NCBI GenBank assembly: GCA_015680685.1
Contig: MNCI01022113.1
Span: forward strand, 68,945 to 132,944
Reading direction: 5' to 3'
DNA length: 64,000 nucleotides
Source: Gnetum montanum
Taxonomy: Eukaryota > Streptophyta > Gnetopsida > Gnetales > Gnetaceae
Shown here: positions 1 to 11,603 of the stretch, in pieces
How positions within the stretch are numbered: position 1 is the stretch's first letter
How the letters are laid out: the number at the start of each line of letters is the position of its first letter
The notes under the pieces: generated by a model
Databases searched by the model: none
Told to the model about the DNA's origin: nothing
The model's input: the letters and a program-made list of their open reading frames with translations, nothing else
Translations under genes and position numbers: made by a program

Positions 1-2590
1 AATATGGGAACATCCCATGGATAGGGCATTACAAGGAACAACTCCTTCACATTGACAAACTAGGTAGTGAATTGTTTATGTTTGATGTTGAACATTCTAA
101 CAGTATTTTACAACTTTTAGTAGTCATTCATTGTATGGGCTAGGTTCTCAATTGTGGCTCTTTGCTCTATGAATCACTCTCTAAGAACATTAAGTTCAAC
201 ATTGATCATTTCTAGCTTTTGCTTTGTCTCCTTATGATGCTTGAAATTGGCTTCATACAATAAGTATGGGCTAGACACCTACTTCTCTAGTTTTGACCTT
301 GGCCTTCCAGTAGTTAAGATTGCCAAGTTTGCATAACGAAGGTTGGCAAGTCCATGTACTGCATCATCTCTTTGATTTGCAGCTCCTTGAGGTGGATTTC
401 TGGCTTATTGTACATGTTTAGCTCATCAAAGATGGGTTGCCACATATCACCTCTTTGTTGGAGATCCTAGAGGACCACAATCACTTTTTCCTTTGCTAGT
501 TTGATTTCTCTTTCATTGATCTCTTTTTGAAGGCCAACCTAGTTCCTATAATGGTTCTTGATCCTTCTGAGTTTAAGGACTTCATTCTTCTAGGTAGCAA
601 TCTCGATTGCTAATTTTTTGGCAAAGAGCATGGACCTCCTTCATCAAGAGATTGTAATTTTTTACTACCAACCTCCTCAAGTCCATGGTTACCTTGGTAA
701 TCTGATCTTGTTATTGTCTCAAATATTCAACCATCTGGTCCTTTTGAAGCTCAACATTGTATAGGCAATAGTTGCCCTTGGTTGGAATTGCATTCTTCTT
801 ATGAATCTCTGATAAGTCCTTCTCAGTGTTATAAGACATTGCTATTGTTATGGACTCATCAAAGACTATGGTCTCCTTAGCATTCTCAACCACTTTAAGT
901 TTTCTCTAAAGTTGTAGAAAAGCTTCATCTCTAGTTATGACCTGGCTGTGAACTATGGGGTTAGTAAGGCAAGCTTGTAATTCTGCAACTTCAATAGCTA
1001 AGCATTGAGGATTGTAGTGATGTTGTCTAGAAGGTCAAAGATCTTTGAAATTAGTTGCCTGGTCCCAACCAATCAGTCTAGTAATTCTTCATGCTGGCTT
1101 GCATTAAGTCTCCCACTTGCTACTTTTGCAAAAATCTACACATCCCTGAGTGTGGTAATATTTGACACATAGTAGTGTTAAGTGCTTCATCGACTCTATT
1201 AGCCACCACCTTAGTCGTTGTTTCTTACCCTTGGTGTTGCATCACCTAGATAGTTGCCCCCTCATCTTCCTCCAGGTGCACCGAGAAGGTAGTGGCATTT
1301 CCAAAGATTTCTAGGAATTTTTGTTGTCCTATAATAGACACTGTTACCTTTTGAGCACTTGGATTTGAATGTGCATGCACCTACATTCATTGGGTAGAAA
1401 ATAGTGATGCCATGTCTTCCAACTTGTTGATGGTATGAGTGACCTTGTTTAAGTGACTTAGGACTAGTCAATTGATGAATGGATCATCACTCGGTCCAAC
1501 CTGCTATTGCTACAGGAGTTGCTCATGGAGTTTTTGCATGCTCTCAATGGCAGCATAAGCCTCCAATGTTGTTTCATGAGTGGGTGGTTGTGGTGGCTAC
1601 TCCTCTTCTTGCATCTTGGCTAGCATGTTATCCTTCATCATCTCTACCTAAGAGGTAGCATGAACATGTTGAAGAATGTCATTAGAATAGAGGGCCATTC
1701 CTTTCTTTTTGCATAATTTTTGAATTAGGCATGGAAAGGGGAGTGCCTTTCTCCCATGCTCATTTTCCTTGAAGCGCTTTTCGATCGCTAAGTAGATCAA
1801 TTGTGGAAAATTGATCAGGAATTTCCCACATAAAGCGACACACAAACAAGCAGAAAAGGCTATCACTTTGCTTGGCCTCATCGTTGGATTGAGGTGGCCG
1901 AGTGCTATTTTGAAGTATACTCATTTTTCCATTTTGAGTGCACTATATTCTTTATGGTCAACTCCATAGCACCATTAGACCCTCTTCCTTTTCACTTTCG
2001 GGTCCTCTTATGTTGAGATTTCTACCAAGGTTGCCCTAGTGTTTAGTAACTCAAGGGCTTGAGAGATGGCTTCCATTAAATAGGACACACTAATGTCCTT
2101 GATTTTCATAATGGCATTAACTTACTTGTTATTCTAAAAGAGGTAGGTTTTCCCCATGTACCATTCCCCACTAGAGGTAAGAATAGGCCACATGGAAGAA
2201 TTCTGCAACTAAGTTTTGACTTCTTCTAGGTTAAAGTCTAAGAAAAGCCTAAAGTTCAACTCTTAAAGAACCGCATGTTGAATCTCCTTCATCTTGATTT
2301 GCCTTAGGTAGGCATAGTGGCCTCAAGGTTTGGCCTTGGTCCTAATGCCTCATCCTAGTGGTATTACTTTATGTCAGCTTCGGGAATCTATCAAACAAAT
2401 TCGACTTCGGGCTCCTCCCAAAGAAGTCCTGTTATAGGCATTTCAGCTACTTGTTACTGAGGTTGTTCCTATTGTTGGCTCCTTCTAGTTCTAGGTTGCT
2501 TATTCCTCAGTTGGAATGGTCTCACCTCCACTCCACATTTATTCCTTAGTTTGGGTGTGATCTATTATCACAACATGACCAAGGATTAGC
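1..2590 (-). pseudogene. Env-position ORF relic: plant transposon-protein-like domain plus coiled coil
   Basis: The minus strand carries a broken reading frame. Its clearest stretch is at about 1650-1880, where a run reading GRKALPFPCLIQKLCKKKGM matches a segment I associate with the 'putative plant transposon protein' domain. Further downstream on the minus strand (toward position 1) the frames are rich in Glu, Lys, Leu and Gln, as in a coiled coil. The region aligns by eye with 19775-17450 plus 27275-26931, the corresponding ORF of element 4 (for example 300-400 resembles 17836-17930). It therefore probably belongs to a second element-4-like retrotransposon whose 3' LTR lies left of the window. 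Many in-frame stops make it non-functional. Function unknown. The family call rests on one short motif plus the paralogy. Confidence 0.55.
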
Positions 2591-2593
2591 GTT

Positions 2594-3065
2594 TGATGTG
2601 TAACTTTGGAACACTTGGGTACTTTGTCTCTTTGGATTAGTTACACTTTAGCTAAGTTGTTATTATGGTAGATTAATTATTTTAATATTATTTCACTTAG
2701 ATGACTACCAAAGTTAGCTAGAAAGGTTTAACTCTTATGAATTAGTGATTTTAATATTATTTTATTAGGTAAACCTTGTGGGAGTTAAAAAAATTTTCTT
2801 CAAAAACCTAAGGTTTGTGGCCCTCATGATGTAGAGCTTACCTTCAATAATTGTAAGGTTGAAGAATGGGGTTAATCGGACAAGCAGTTTGTGAGATATG
2901 GGCTTTGGAAGGCTCTAGGCTCTTGGAATGGCAAAAATTCCTTGTGCATTTGGAAGAAATGTGTAGAAATGGAAAAATGTTTGCACATATATATAGACTT
3001 TTTGAGCTATGTTGATGTGATCATGTTGACGGGGTCGTGTCTACATTGATGGGATCACATTGATG
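2594..3065 (-). repeat. Degenerate LTR-like segment at the 3' end of element 3
   Basis: The segment begins TGATG and soon reads TTGGAACACTTGGG, as do the LTRs of elements 1 and 2. It ends with paired sites (GTTGAT/GTTGAC and ATTGAT/ATTGAT, each 14 bp apart) beside a TATA-like run near 2987-2995. What follows (GCTGAATG, then GAAAA) resembles the sequence just inside the other elements' 3' LTRs. At about 470 bp it is much shorter than the 800-880 bp relatives. It does not visibly match the LTR at 10754-11603, so it may come from a different element. The right boundary is uncertain by about 10 bp. Confidence 0.45.
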
Positions 3066-4303
3066 CAGCTGAATGTGAAAATTTTGCACATTGAAAAATG
3101 AGGGAAACATAAGGAATTCTAAAATAAAATTAGAGTGCAAAGAAATGTAGAGAAGCCTAGAACATGATAAAATATGTGAAGAGGGCTAGATAATTCAAAA
3201 AAAAGGAGATTTAGTATGGAGAATTTTAATGGAGTGAAAAACTGGATGTAATCGACGTGAAGCTTGAAAGGTTTGAATGCAAAAATGCCTAAGGGACGAG
3301 GACCTAAATTAACCCAACCAAGAAGTATGCAAGTGTGTCTTCCCCATGGTAGGATCATGCCCTTAATGCCCTTACATGTCCTCAAACCAAGGAATTAATA
3401 GACCCCATGGATGATTAATGGCTATGGTTAGTTAAGGTCAAATCATCAAAGAAACTATCAAAGAACTTTGACCATATTAAATCAAAATATTAAAAAAACA
3501 TGAGAAAAGGCAGTGAGATGAGTTATGAAAAGCATAGGTAGATGAAGTAGAGTCTTGAATGGAGTCCCGTATCGTGGTTACATGAAGTCCCTTGTGGATT
3601 TTGTGGTTCATTGTACCAGATAACATTCATCCTTAGTCCAAATTAAAACCATCCATTGCTAGTGACTTTGCATTAACACTCTTAGACTTTTCCATTACCC
3701 AAGGCATAAAAATATCCCCAAAGGTCAATAATCATTCTAAAAAGATAAGAAAAGAGAAGTGGGAAGTGAGATGGGCCTTAGTTAGAGGGAACCTTTGGCC
3801 ATGAATAACATATTTTTCTAGCCTCATAACTAGTGCTTGTAGCTTGTTATTTTATCTAAGGTGTGTGCTTTGAATTCCCATTATTGTTTTTTGTGTGTTC
3901 TTTTTTTTTTTTGGATTTTTGGATGGGAACCACACCATGCAAAGACTTAGCTTTCTATTATTAGTCAACAGCGGAATGGTGAGAAATCCATGGAAACACT
4001 CATGCATCTAAGAGGGTAGGCAAGTACAAAGAGCTTTAAATCCCCTTAAAGTTACACCCTTGTCTATTCATTTAATCCATCCCAAGTTTGGAAACTACCA
4101 AGGTCATAAGTTCATTATAAGTTTTATTTTAAGAAGGGGCCTCATACTTCCAAAACAAGGGAACACCATAGAGTTGTGTGAATTAGTGGATGATGTGGGC
4201 TCACTACCTATTATCATGAAAAAAAACCATGTCTTAGTTATCAACATCAAAACTCAAAGATAGAATCTAGACATTAGCAATCAAATGACATTATAGTACA
4301 AAC
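3066..4303 (-). other. 3' noncoding region of Athila-like element 3
   Basis: No coding sequence is recognised. The block aligns by eye with the 3' noncoding regions of element 1 (about 21230-22350) and element 2 (about 51830-52350): 4060-4300 and 52090-52340 share the same succession of phrases, including the stretch reading gatgatgtggactcattgcc in element 2. This places it between integrase and the 3' LTR of a minus-strand element. The homology stops at 4303, where an LTR of the B family begins. Confidence 0.6.
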
Positions 4304-5025
4304 TAAAACACTGGAAAATTTCAGGTCCTAGCATCTTGGCTACAAATTTGGCTAAGTGTCAAAATAGTGGCACTTTGTCCAAATTTTTCTAAGTGTTGAG
4401 CATAGTTAGCTTAAACTGCCAAATTTGCAAAATTTTTCTAAGTGTCAAAATTATGACACTTTTTGCAAATTTGTCTAAGTGCTAGGACTACGCTCTCCTT
4501 TGTAGTGGAGAGTAGTTAGCTTCAACAGCCAATTTTTCACAATTTTGATTAAGTGTCTAAACAAGGTCACAAGTTGTAGATTTTTCTAAGTGCTGAGACT
4601 ATGCTCCCACTGCTGGGACTACTCTCTAGAGTGTAGTGAGTGTATTCAATAGACAATAACTAGTTTTGCAAGATTTTTTCTAAGTGTTAACAGTAGCTGC
4701 AAAAATTTTTCTTAGTGTCGAACTACACTCCCATTACCCCAACTACGCTCTAGAGTGTAGTCAACACGGAACACTAGTTTTGCAAAAAAATTTCTAACTA
4801 TCAGGACTACACTTTAGAGCATAGCAAGGGGTCGAGCATAGTCACCAGACTTAGAAAAATTTTTGAACTTTTTTGGTAGTCTCCAAACTTAAAGGATTTT
4901 CTAAATTTTTCTTGTTGCCTAATGAATGCCCAACCTGACTCCATGTCCCAACTACCCTAAAGAGTAGTCCCACCTATCACACTACCATGTGGCACTGGAT
5001 CTGCATTTTGGGCTAACCTTAGTCC

Positions 5026-5033
5026 TATAAATA
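5026..5033 (+). promoter_or_regulatory. TATA box of truncated B-family LTR
   Basis: TATAAATA within the same CCTATAAATA context seen in both LTRs of element B. Confidence 0.55.
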
Positions 5034-5168
5034 TTCTTGGACCCCCAACATTTCAGGGGTTCGTAGTTGGCACTTTCATTTGGCATTTTAGCATTTTGGC
5101 ATCTTGGCACTTAGCTCTGTAGGCGAATGATACCTAGAGCACACCACATTGGTAGAGAGGCATAGTTG

Positions 5169-5303
5169 CATTGCATGGTACATTGCAGCTCCATTGCTAC
5201 TTTGCAGAACATTGCATGGTACACCACAGCCCCATTGCAGCCTTGTAGAACATTGCATGGTACACCGTAGCTTCATTACAGCCTTGCAGAACACTGCATG
5301 GTA
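5169..5303 (+). repeat. 41-bp tandem repeat, 3.3 copies
   Basis: Units start at 5169, 5210, 5251 and 5292, each beginning CAYTGCATGGTA and ending in TTGYAGAA. The B-family LTRs of element B have only a related single unit near 38510-38590, so this is a local expansion in this copy. Confidence 0.8.
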
Positions 5304-5312
5304 TTTTCTAAC

Positions 5313-6020
5313 TATTCAGGTTAGTATTTTTGTGATCTCCCTATTCATAACTTCTACTTGACCATTAGCTTAGGGGTGGTATGGAGTTGTTAGTTTGTGT
5401 TCAATCTCAGAGCATTACATGAGCTTTTGAAAAGTGGCGCTTATAAAGTAAGTTCTTTTATCAAAAATAAGTGCACGTGGAAGCCCAAACCTATTATAAT
5501 ATGATATTGTACAAACCAAGTAACCATAGGAGATGTGTAATCAGTGATGGCCACTACTTCTACCCATTTGGTGTAATAGTTAATAGCTACTATGATGTAC
5601 ATCTTTTTGTTAGACATGGGAGTGATGGGAACCATGAAGTTGATGCCCCCAATATCGAAGGGCTCTAGTGGTTGGATCCATTGTTGAGGCTTCTCCATGC
5701 AAGTAGTTATTCCACCATCGCATTGGCAGTGATCACAGGAGCAGGAGAAATGGTGAGCATCCCTAAAAAGTGTTAGCTAGTAATAACTATCTCCTAGCAT
5801 AGTGGCCCCCACAAGGTCCCTCATGAGCATCTTGGAGAACGTGTAGTTGATCATCATTAGGTATGCACCTTCTAACCAGGCCATCAATGCATACCTTGTA
5901 AAGGTGTCTATTGATTTCCATGAAGTGTTTTGCCTAGTGAAAAAATTATTATTTCTTCCTATTGTCCCATTCCTGTGGAATCTCCTGAGTGAGAAGATAA
6001 GTGAGAATGCCATCGTACCA
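5313..6020 (-). pseudogene. Integrase of element 3 (truncated)
   Basis: The minus strand encodes an Athila-type integrase core at about 5690-5440 (QQWIQPLEPFDIGGINFMVP, then VAINYYTKWVE). The first catalytic Asp of the usual GIDFMGP motif reads Asn. The third catalytic residue, Glu, is kept in ANGQVEVMNR (about 5350-5375). An N-terminal zinc-binding part lies up to about 6010 but is broken. The C-terminal domain is missing because the sequence stops at the B-family LTR. Element 2 has the matching region at 53129-53870. Confidence 0.8.
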
Positions 6021-6038
6021 GTTGGTTTCAGTGGATAC

Positions 6039-6490
6039 TTATTTAGTTATAGCTTTGACAAAGAGTTCATTAATAAATTGATCTAAAATTAGGCTTTCCT
6101 CCTCTTTGCTATTCCATCTCAATTGAGAAAAGTGGTTAGCAAGCATGTTCTCAGTCTTTTGGCCATCTACCATTGTTAGATCAAATTTTTGCAAGATCAC
6201 TAGCCACTGTATGACAAGGGGGCTTACCATTGGCTTATTCATTAGGAATTAGATTTCACTATGATCTATGTGCACAAATACCTTGTACCCAAGCACATTG
6301 TGCCTGAGTTTTTCCAAGGCATACACCAGTACCATCAGTTCTTTCTCCATGGTGGTGTAGTTTAGTTGTGCACCCACAATGCTTTTGTTCATATAGTGGA
6401 TGTAGTAAGGATGTTTCTGATCATCCAACTACATTAGCATGGCTCCCAAGGCATAATTGGATGCATCTATCATGATGTGGAAGGGTTTAG
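6039..6490 (-). pseudogene. RNase H domain of element 3
   Basis: The minus-strand reading ASNYALGAML...LNYTTMEKELMVLVYALEKLRH...FVHIDHSEI matches the Ty3/gypsy RNase H, with the D-A-S, E-K-E-L and D-H-S catalytic neighbourhoods recognisable. It continues as a tether (WLVILQKFDL...) toward integrase, as in Athila polyproteins. Several TAG stops stand where Gln or Trp is expected. It lies directly between RT and integrase. Confidence 0.8.
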
Positions 6491-7380
6491 ACTAGGCAAG
6501 TACTCATAGAATTGGAGTTTTCATGAGCTTTTGCTTGAGCTATTGGAATGCATGCTCACATTCCTCTACCCAGACAAATGGAGCATCCTTCTTTGTTAGC
6601 TCCACCAAAGGTTTAGTGATCTTAGAAAAATTCTCGATAAAGCACCTATAGTAGCTAGTGTGGCCAAGGAATGACCTCACATATTTAATTGTTTTAGGTT
6701 ATTTGGTAATTTCTTAGATGACCCTTATCTTTTCAGGATCTACCTTAATCCCTTTCTGAGAAATTTTGTATCCCAAAAAATGCCCTCTTAGACCATTAAG
6801 TGCCTTTTTTTGCTATTTGAGCCAAAGATTTATCTCCATGCATCTTTTTAGCACTTGGTCAAGATGGTCCAGGGCTTACTTGAATATAACCACATAGGTA
6901 GAGAAGTCATCCATGAAGACCTTCACCTTACTATTGATCTAATGTTGGAAAATTGTAAGGACAAGGTGTTGGAATGTGGTAGGGGCATTACACAAGCTAG
7001 ACAAGATATTTTATAGGTGAAAGTCCCCTAGGAACTAATGAATGTGGTTTTGGCTTGTTTCTCCTATGTAATCTAAATTTGGTTATAGCCACTATAACCA
7101 TCTAGAAAGTTGTAATAGCAATGCCCAGAAATTGTATTAAAAACTTGATTCACAAATGGCAAAGGAAAATGATCCTTGAATGTTGCCATGTTTAATACCT
7201 AAAATCGATGCAAACCCTCCATTTTCCACTTTATTTGGCACTATGATGAGTGGGCTAACCCACTCACTGTCCATAATGGGGTAGATGAACCCAGCCTTAA
7301 GGAGTTGTTTGATCTCCTCCTTGACTATCTGCTTTAGTTTGGGGTTCAATCACTGTTGCAACTACCTCTTTGGTTTAATA
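6490..7380 (-). pseudogene. Reverse transcriptase of element 3
   Basis: The N-terminal fingers are open at 7349-7137 (KQLLKAGFIYP, SEWVSPLIIVP), followed in other frames by FLDGYSGYNQI (first catalytic Asp) and VFMDDFSTY (the FMDD box), then FLGHTSYYRCFI. Spacing and motif order are those of Athila-lineage RT, the enzyme that copies element RNA into cDNA. Frameshifts and stops prevent function. This copy keeps about 355 bp (about 7056-7408) that element 2 has lost. Confidence 0.85.
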
Positions 7381-7559
7381 GAGATATCTATGTAAATGCA
7401 ATGCTGGAATATCCTTGGATCAATTCTAGTTAGCTCATAATATGACCAAGTAGAGGCTATTGGCCATTTGTTGACCACCTTCAATAGCTTTTTTTTTTTT
7501 TGGCACAAAAGCAAGGTTGGCATTGATAATGACCAACTTGCCATTGTTTAGAAAAGCAT

Positions 7560-7990
7560 ATTCCATTCTAGCTAGTAGAGTTTTTAACTCCATGGGTTCC
7601 TATTTAAATCTCTTAGGGATTTCCAATTGAAGATCTCCAAGGATAGGTCTCTAATTCCTAGCCATGTACCAATTGTACTCAGCCAAGCCCTTCTCATGAT
7701 GATAGGGAGGTCCCCCTTGTATTTTTCTATTTGGATCACTAGGAAGTTAATAAGATAGGACCACCCATAGATAGTGGTCACAACGTCCTCCACTAATTCC
7801 AAGGAAATAGTGATAGATTGACTTGCTAACTTAAGATGAATGTTACTCTTCTTAAGATGAGGTAGGTTTTAGGCTTTGTACATTTCATGTGAGATCAAAT
7901 TAACATTAAAAATTGAGTCCAGAAGGACCTTGCAAGGCTCATTCTCAACAATTTGTGGGTAAATGAGGGGACTCCTAGGATCAAATCTCT
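7560..7990 (-). pseudogene. Aspartic protease of element 3
   Basis: The minus strand reads KVLLDS at the active site, followed by NVNLISHEMYKA, then LELVEDVVTTIYGWSYL and LPIIMRRAWLSTI. This is the same order as in elements 1 and 2 (LLDSSS...IIMGRPWLS). A retroelement protease normally has D-[ST]-G at this site; here the third residue is Ile. It lies between gag and RT as expected for a gag-pro-pol layout. Confidence 0.8.
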
Positions 7991-8399
7991 TCCTGGAAAG
8001 GTGGATAGCTTTTATCTAATTTGTGATTGTGGATAAGCATGATAGTATGCACTTTAGGAGGCATTTGGTTTGAATGGATCTCAAAAGGTGTTACAGAGGA
8101 GGAAGTAGAAGTAGGGTCAACAACCACAGGTATCTATGAGGACTTAGTAGAACTATTGGTTTGGAAGAAGGGTCTTTTTCAAGGATTAGTATTCAAACCA
8201 CTCAACTGGGGAGCCAGTTGTAAGTTAACAATCCTTGTGGCATTTCTTTGTTGCCACTAGGTAGGAATTTCACCCTACATGGATGGAGCCAGTGGCAACT
8301 AAGCTGAAGGTGGAGGTACAGGTGTAGAAGGATGAGGAGGGTAATATGGAAATGAGGACTCCCCTCTTAGAGATTGTACTCTATAATATTTATGAGGGT

Positions 8400-10740
8400 A
8401 GTAGTATTGTTGAAAATAGGCATGACTAGAAGAGTCAAGTGGAGAAATAGGATATTAAACATAGTGCCCATATGAATCTTGCTATCGATAAGGGTATTGT
8501 TGCCTTAGTGGTCGCATCCCCCATGACTATGGGTGCTACCATTGCTGGTACTGCTCGTGAGGTTGAAGTGGAGCTCCACTTGGATAGTAGGCTTGTTGGT
8601 GGAGTTGCCTGTAGTTGCTTAAGGATAAGACAACCTCCTAGATATTTTCCTTTTTGCCAATCTTGGATTTAGAGCATACACCCTATATTCCTACAAGTGT
8701 GACGTAACTAGAAAACATCCCTTAGGATTCTCATATTGGTAGATGTCACACCTATCATCATCATCTTTCTTGGAATCCATAACCTCTTCAACAATAGTAG
8801 CTTTGCCCTTACCCCATTGATGGGCATGTTTAGCTTTGTTCTTTATCCTTCAGTCATGACCACTACCTTGCTCTTTGGACTCCTTTGTAATTTGTAGAGT
8901 AGTTTGGAACTTTTTTTCTAAAGAGACCCATATTTTGTCTACCTTAGTTGATATTTTAGAAATATATTTTTGTATCAGCAAGGTCTTGCATTGCACCACT
9001 TCATCAAGTGGTGCCTCCTCCTCATTATCACAAAACTAAACCTCCCTTTTGTGAATGGAAGGGTCCTAGTTATATTCTTCCACACTTTTCCTTTTCCTTA
9101 GCTCTCCTTTTTCCTTAGCCACCTACTCAATAAGCCTTTAGATTTGATGGGCCCTTAGCTCTAAAAGCCTTCCTTGGGCATAGAACCTACAAGCTCTCCC
9201 CATTTCTATTTGGAGCCAATTTATGATATGGTGTAGCTACTCTCTTTGAGAAAAGCCATGGCCTAGGCATCAATGCAACAATGAGTAATATCTACCCATA
9301 GCCACATCCAAGGATTCATGTATTTCTTGCTTCCACCCTTGGATATGCTTCCTTATGTTAGATACTTGGGAGTACATTTGATACTTGTCATTGAAGAGTT
9401 CAAGCATTGTACTCCATTGTCTAATTAATTTCAACTCTAAGGACTAGTACCAGCTTTTGGCTTTCTTAATGAGTGTCCTAGGGAATAGCTTTAATTTCTA
9501 CCATTCATTCTCAATGTTCTGTAAGGCACATGCATCATGAAAGGCTTGGAGATGGTTCTATGGATCAGAATTGTATCCCCCTTCAAACATAGGGATATTA
9601 TTCATATCCAACCATTTGATTGAGTTATCTTTCATGTGCCTTATTAGAATCCTTACAACCTTTGCAATATTTAGCATATTTTTAGTGGCAAGAAAAGGCT
9701 CATCATAGTCATGGCCCCTATGATGGCCATGATGCCTATAATTCTCTCTGATGTTCCTTCTTTCTTTGTGGTAGGCCTCCCTTAATTTCCAATGTGCTTA
9801 GTTTCTATTATTCTAGTAGGATCTATGATCATCTCTATCTTGCTGGTCACCTCCATCATGGTCTCTTCCTCTACAACTTTGGTCAGAGTTGGAGGAGGAA
9901 GATGATGAAAATGACAAAGGTGAAGAGGAAGGAGAGCAAGTACTAGCATAATGCCTACTACTCCCTCTTCTTTGGTCCTTGCCATGATCACCATGTTTAT
10001 CATTATTATTGTGCTTATCATTGTTCTTGCCTTGACCCATTCCCTTTGAGGTCCCATGGTCATGGGAACTATTCTTTCCAAAACTAGGGTTGTTTACAGT
10101 TGACTATAAATTCTAATTAAGGACCCCTTCATCAAAGAGAAAGGGAGGAGAGTTTGTGTATTGAGAACCTCCCAAGAAGGAATCCTCTCCTTCTTTTTGG
10201 CCTAGCAGAAACAAGGGGTTTGTGAACTGCTTACCTTTTGATGCCTCGTAGTGAGCCTCCATCTACTAATCTTTCTTTCTTTGTGCATATGTGGGATAGT
10301 TCCAATAGTCATGATCTTACACAATGTACTTAGCATTAAACCCTTTGATGCCCAATCTCATGAGATTGTGGAGTAGCATTGTAGGAACTGATCGATTGGA
10401 AGGCAACACGATGTTGCCTTCCATGTTCCTTCACTGTAGTTGTTTATCTTGGTGTAGGCTTAATGTGAAATCTGAGATATACTCATCTAGATGAGTATAG
10501 ATCACTTTGCATTGTTGGGGCATGGGTGGTTTCGAGCCTTCTTTCCTTTGATTGGAATTGTTCTCAAATAGTGATAGAGAATCTTCCCTGTGAGAAGAAG
10601 CCATGTTAGTTTTGAAGAAACATAGTGTGCCTGTGTTATCATTATTTTTCTCAATGATTTTGACTTTAAGGTTCATTACAACATATTTGGATAATTTCAC
10701 TAACTTCCTAAATAGTGCACATAGCTAATTAAAGTCCCCA
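8400..10740 (-). pseudogene. Gag of element 3
   Basis: The minus strand holds a retrotransposon Gag. An N-terminal part lies at 10700-10431. The core at about 9660-9300 (NIPMFEGGYNSDP, NHLQAFHDACALQNIENEW, KLKLFPRTL) matches the Gag cores of elements 1 and 2. A C-terminal part at about 9100-8700 has an acidic stretch (EEEAPLDE) and the KDDDDRCDIYQY...GCF segment. A Gln/Pro-rich tail ends near 8400. Between N-terminus and core is a His/Arg/Ser-rich low-complexity linker (about 9780-10080). Several TAG codons replace Gln or Trp. Confidence 0.8.
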
Positions 10741-10752
10741 GAAATGACACCA
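10735..10752 (-). other. Primer-binding site of element 3 (tRNA-Asp type, degenerate)
   Basis: On the minus strand TGGTGTCATTTCTGGGGA lies one base inside the 5' LTR. It resembles TGGCGCCGTTGCCGGGGA, the complement of the plant tRNA-Asp 3' end as I recall it; the differences are mostly C-to-T or G-to-A. Confidence 0.6.
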
Positions 10753-10753
10753 A

Positions 10754-11603
10754 TGATGAGTAGTGAGTAGTCCCTACACATAGCCATACGAATCACCAGT
10801 GTTCACTAAGCAATCTGGTTGAATTTTGTAGAATTTAGCTTTCTAAGTACACATTATCTAGAATAGTGAATCTAAAGACATGATCATTGTCTTCCCAGTT
10901 CCACTTGTGAGGTTAATGGTATGGTTAATTGTAATTGAGGCAAATGATTTGTATAACTTTTATATTTTAATATATTTTTCCTAAGTGTGAAAATAAAGTA
11001 ATTAAATGCTAATTAATCTAGTAACTAATTAATGCCTTAGATTAGTCCTAACATAAGCATCCATTCCAATCTACTATATGCATTTTGAACACATTGCAAT
11101 GCTACTAGGTTACTAAGTGTAAATGCTACTAGGATTACCAAGTGTTAACATATGTTGGAGATGGTCATACTTATGTGCATTAATTTTTTGAATTCAATTA
11201 ATTAATTAATTGCATGAAAGTAAATTACATAAATAGAAAATGCTTTAAGTAAATAGTAGGCTAAGTCCAAGTGTTGCAAGGTTTATTAAGAAAGCTTTTC
11301 TTTATTGTCATTCACACCAAAGTGTCCAAGTACATCATTTTTTAAATAAACATTTGTACACTTCTCAACTCCTACTATAGGCACTTAGAAAAGATTCTAA
11401 CTCTAGAAGAAACAAATTGTAAGAGTTCAACTATGCTACTTAACAATGAATGTCATAAATGTAGTAGATGCATGCATTCATATAGGCAAAAAAAGACACT
11501 ATGTTAATGCATTTATATAGGCAAAACAAGACATTGTGTACGTGTCAACGGGATAGTGTCGATACATTTGTGTTGACGTAGTCTAATCAACCACGACTCA
11601 TCA
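10754..11603 (-). mobile_element. 5' LTR of element 3
   Basis: 850 bp, starting TGATGAGTAGTGAG and ending CTCATCA on the plus strand, so it has the TG...CA termini and TGATG/CATCA inverted ends shared by elements 1, 2 and 4. The 5' (right) end holds a duplicated TATA-bearing segment (plus-strand TATATAGGCAAAA, in two copies near 11490 and 11515) and a dyad GACATT/GTCAAC 14 bp apart at 11530-11549. It sits against what looks like the 5' LTR of element C, consistent with insertion into it. Confidence 0.75.

Larger units (their letters stand above)
4304..5312 (+). mobile_element. Truncated B-family LTR (solo or partial)
   Basis: This is a diverged copy of the LTRs at 37863-39136 and 45067-46333. 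It starts TAAAACAC against TGAAACAC, carries the same repeated CTAAGTGT and GACTACGCTC/GAGTGTAGT elements, and has a TATA box (TATAAATA, 5026-5033) at the equivalent place. About 260 bp of the right (U5) end is missing. It stops abruptly at about 5312, where minus-strand integrase sequence of element 3 begins. Compared with element 2, about 780 bp of element 3 (integrase C-terminus and start of the 3' region) is absent across this insertion, so a deletion accompanied or followed it. Confidence 0.7.
2594..11603 (-). mobile_element. Element 3: mosaic Athila-like LTR retrotransposon
   Basis: Read on the minus strand: 5' LTR (11603-10754), tRNA-Asp-type PBS, gag, protease, RT, RNase H, integrase, interrupting B-family LTR, 3' noncoding block, LTR-like end. 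All domains carry stops and frameshifts. The two ends do not pair: the 5' LTR is 850 bp and the left end about 470 bp and dissimilar, and no target-site duplication was found (TAGAT follows the right LTR; GCGTT precedes position 2594). It may be a recombinant of two related elements or two abutting fragments. Confidence 0.6.

Noticed and set aside
5149-5361. Plus-strand frame with Cys/His-rich repeated residues
   Set aside because: Produced by translating the 41-bp tandem repeat in the truncated B-family LTR; it runs into antisense integrase.
9782-10081. Minus-strand 99-residue Met-rich frame as a separate gene
   Set aside because: It is an alternative frame of the low-complexity linker of element 3 gag.
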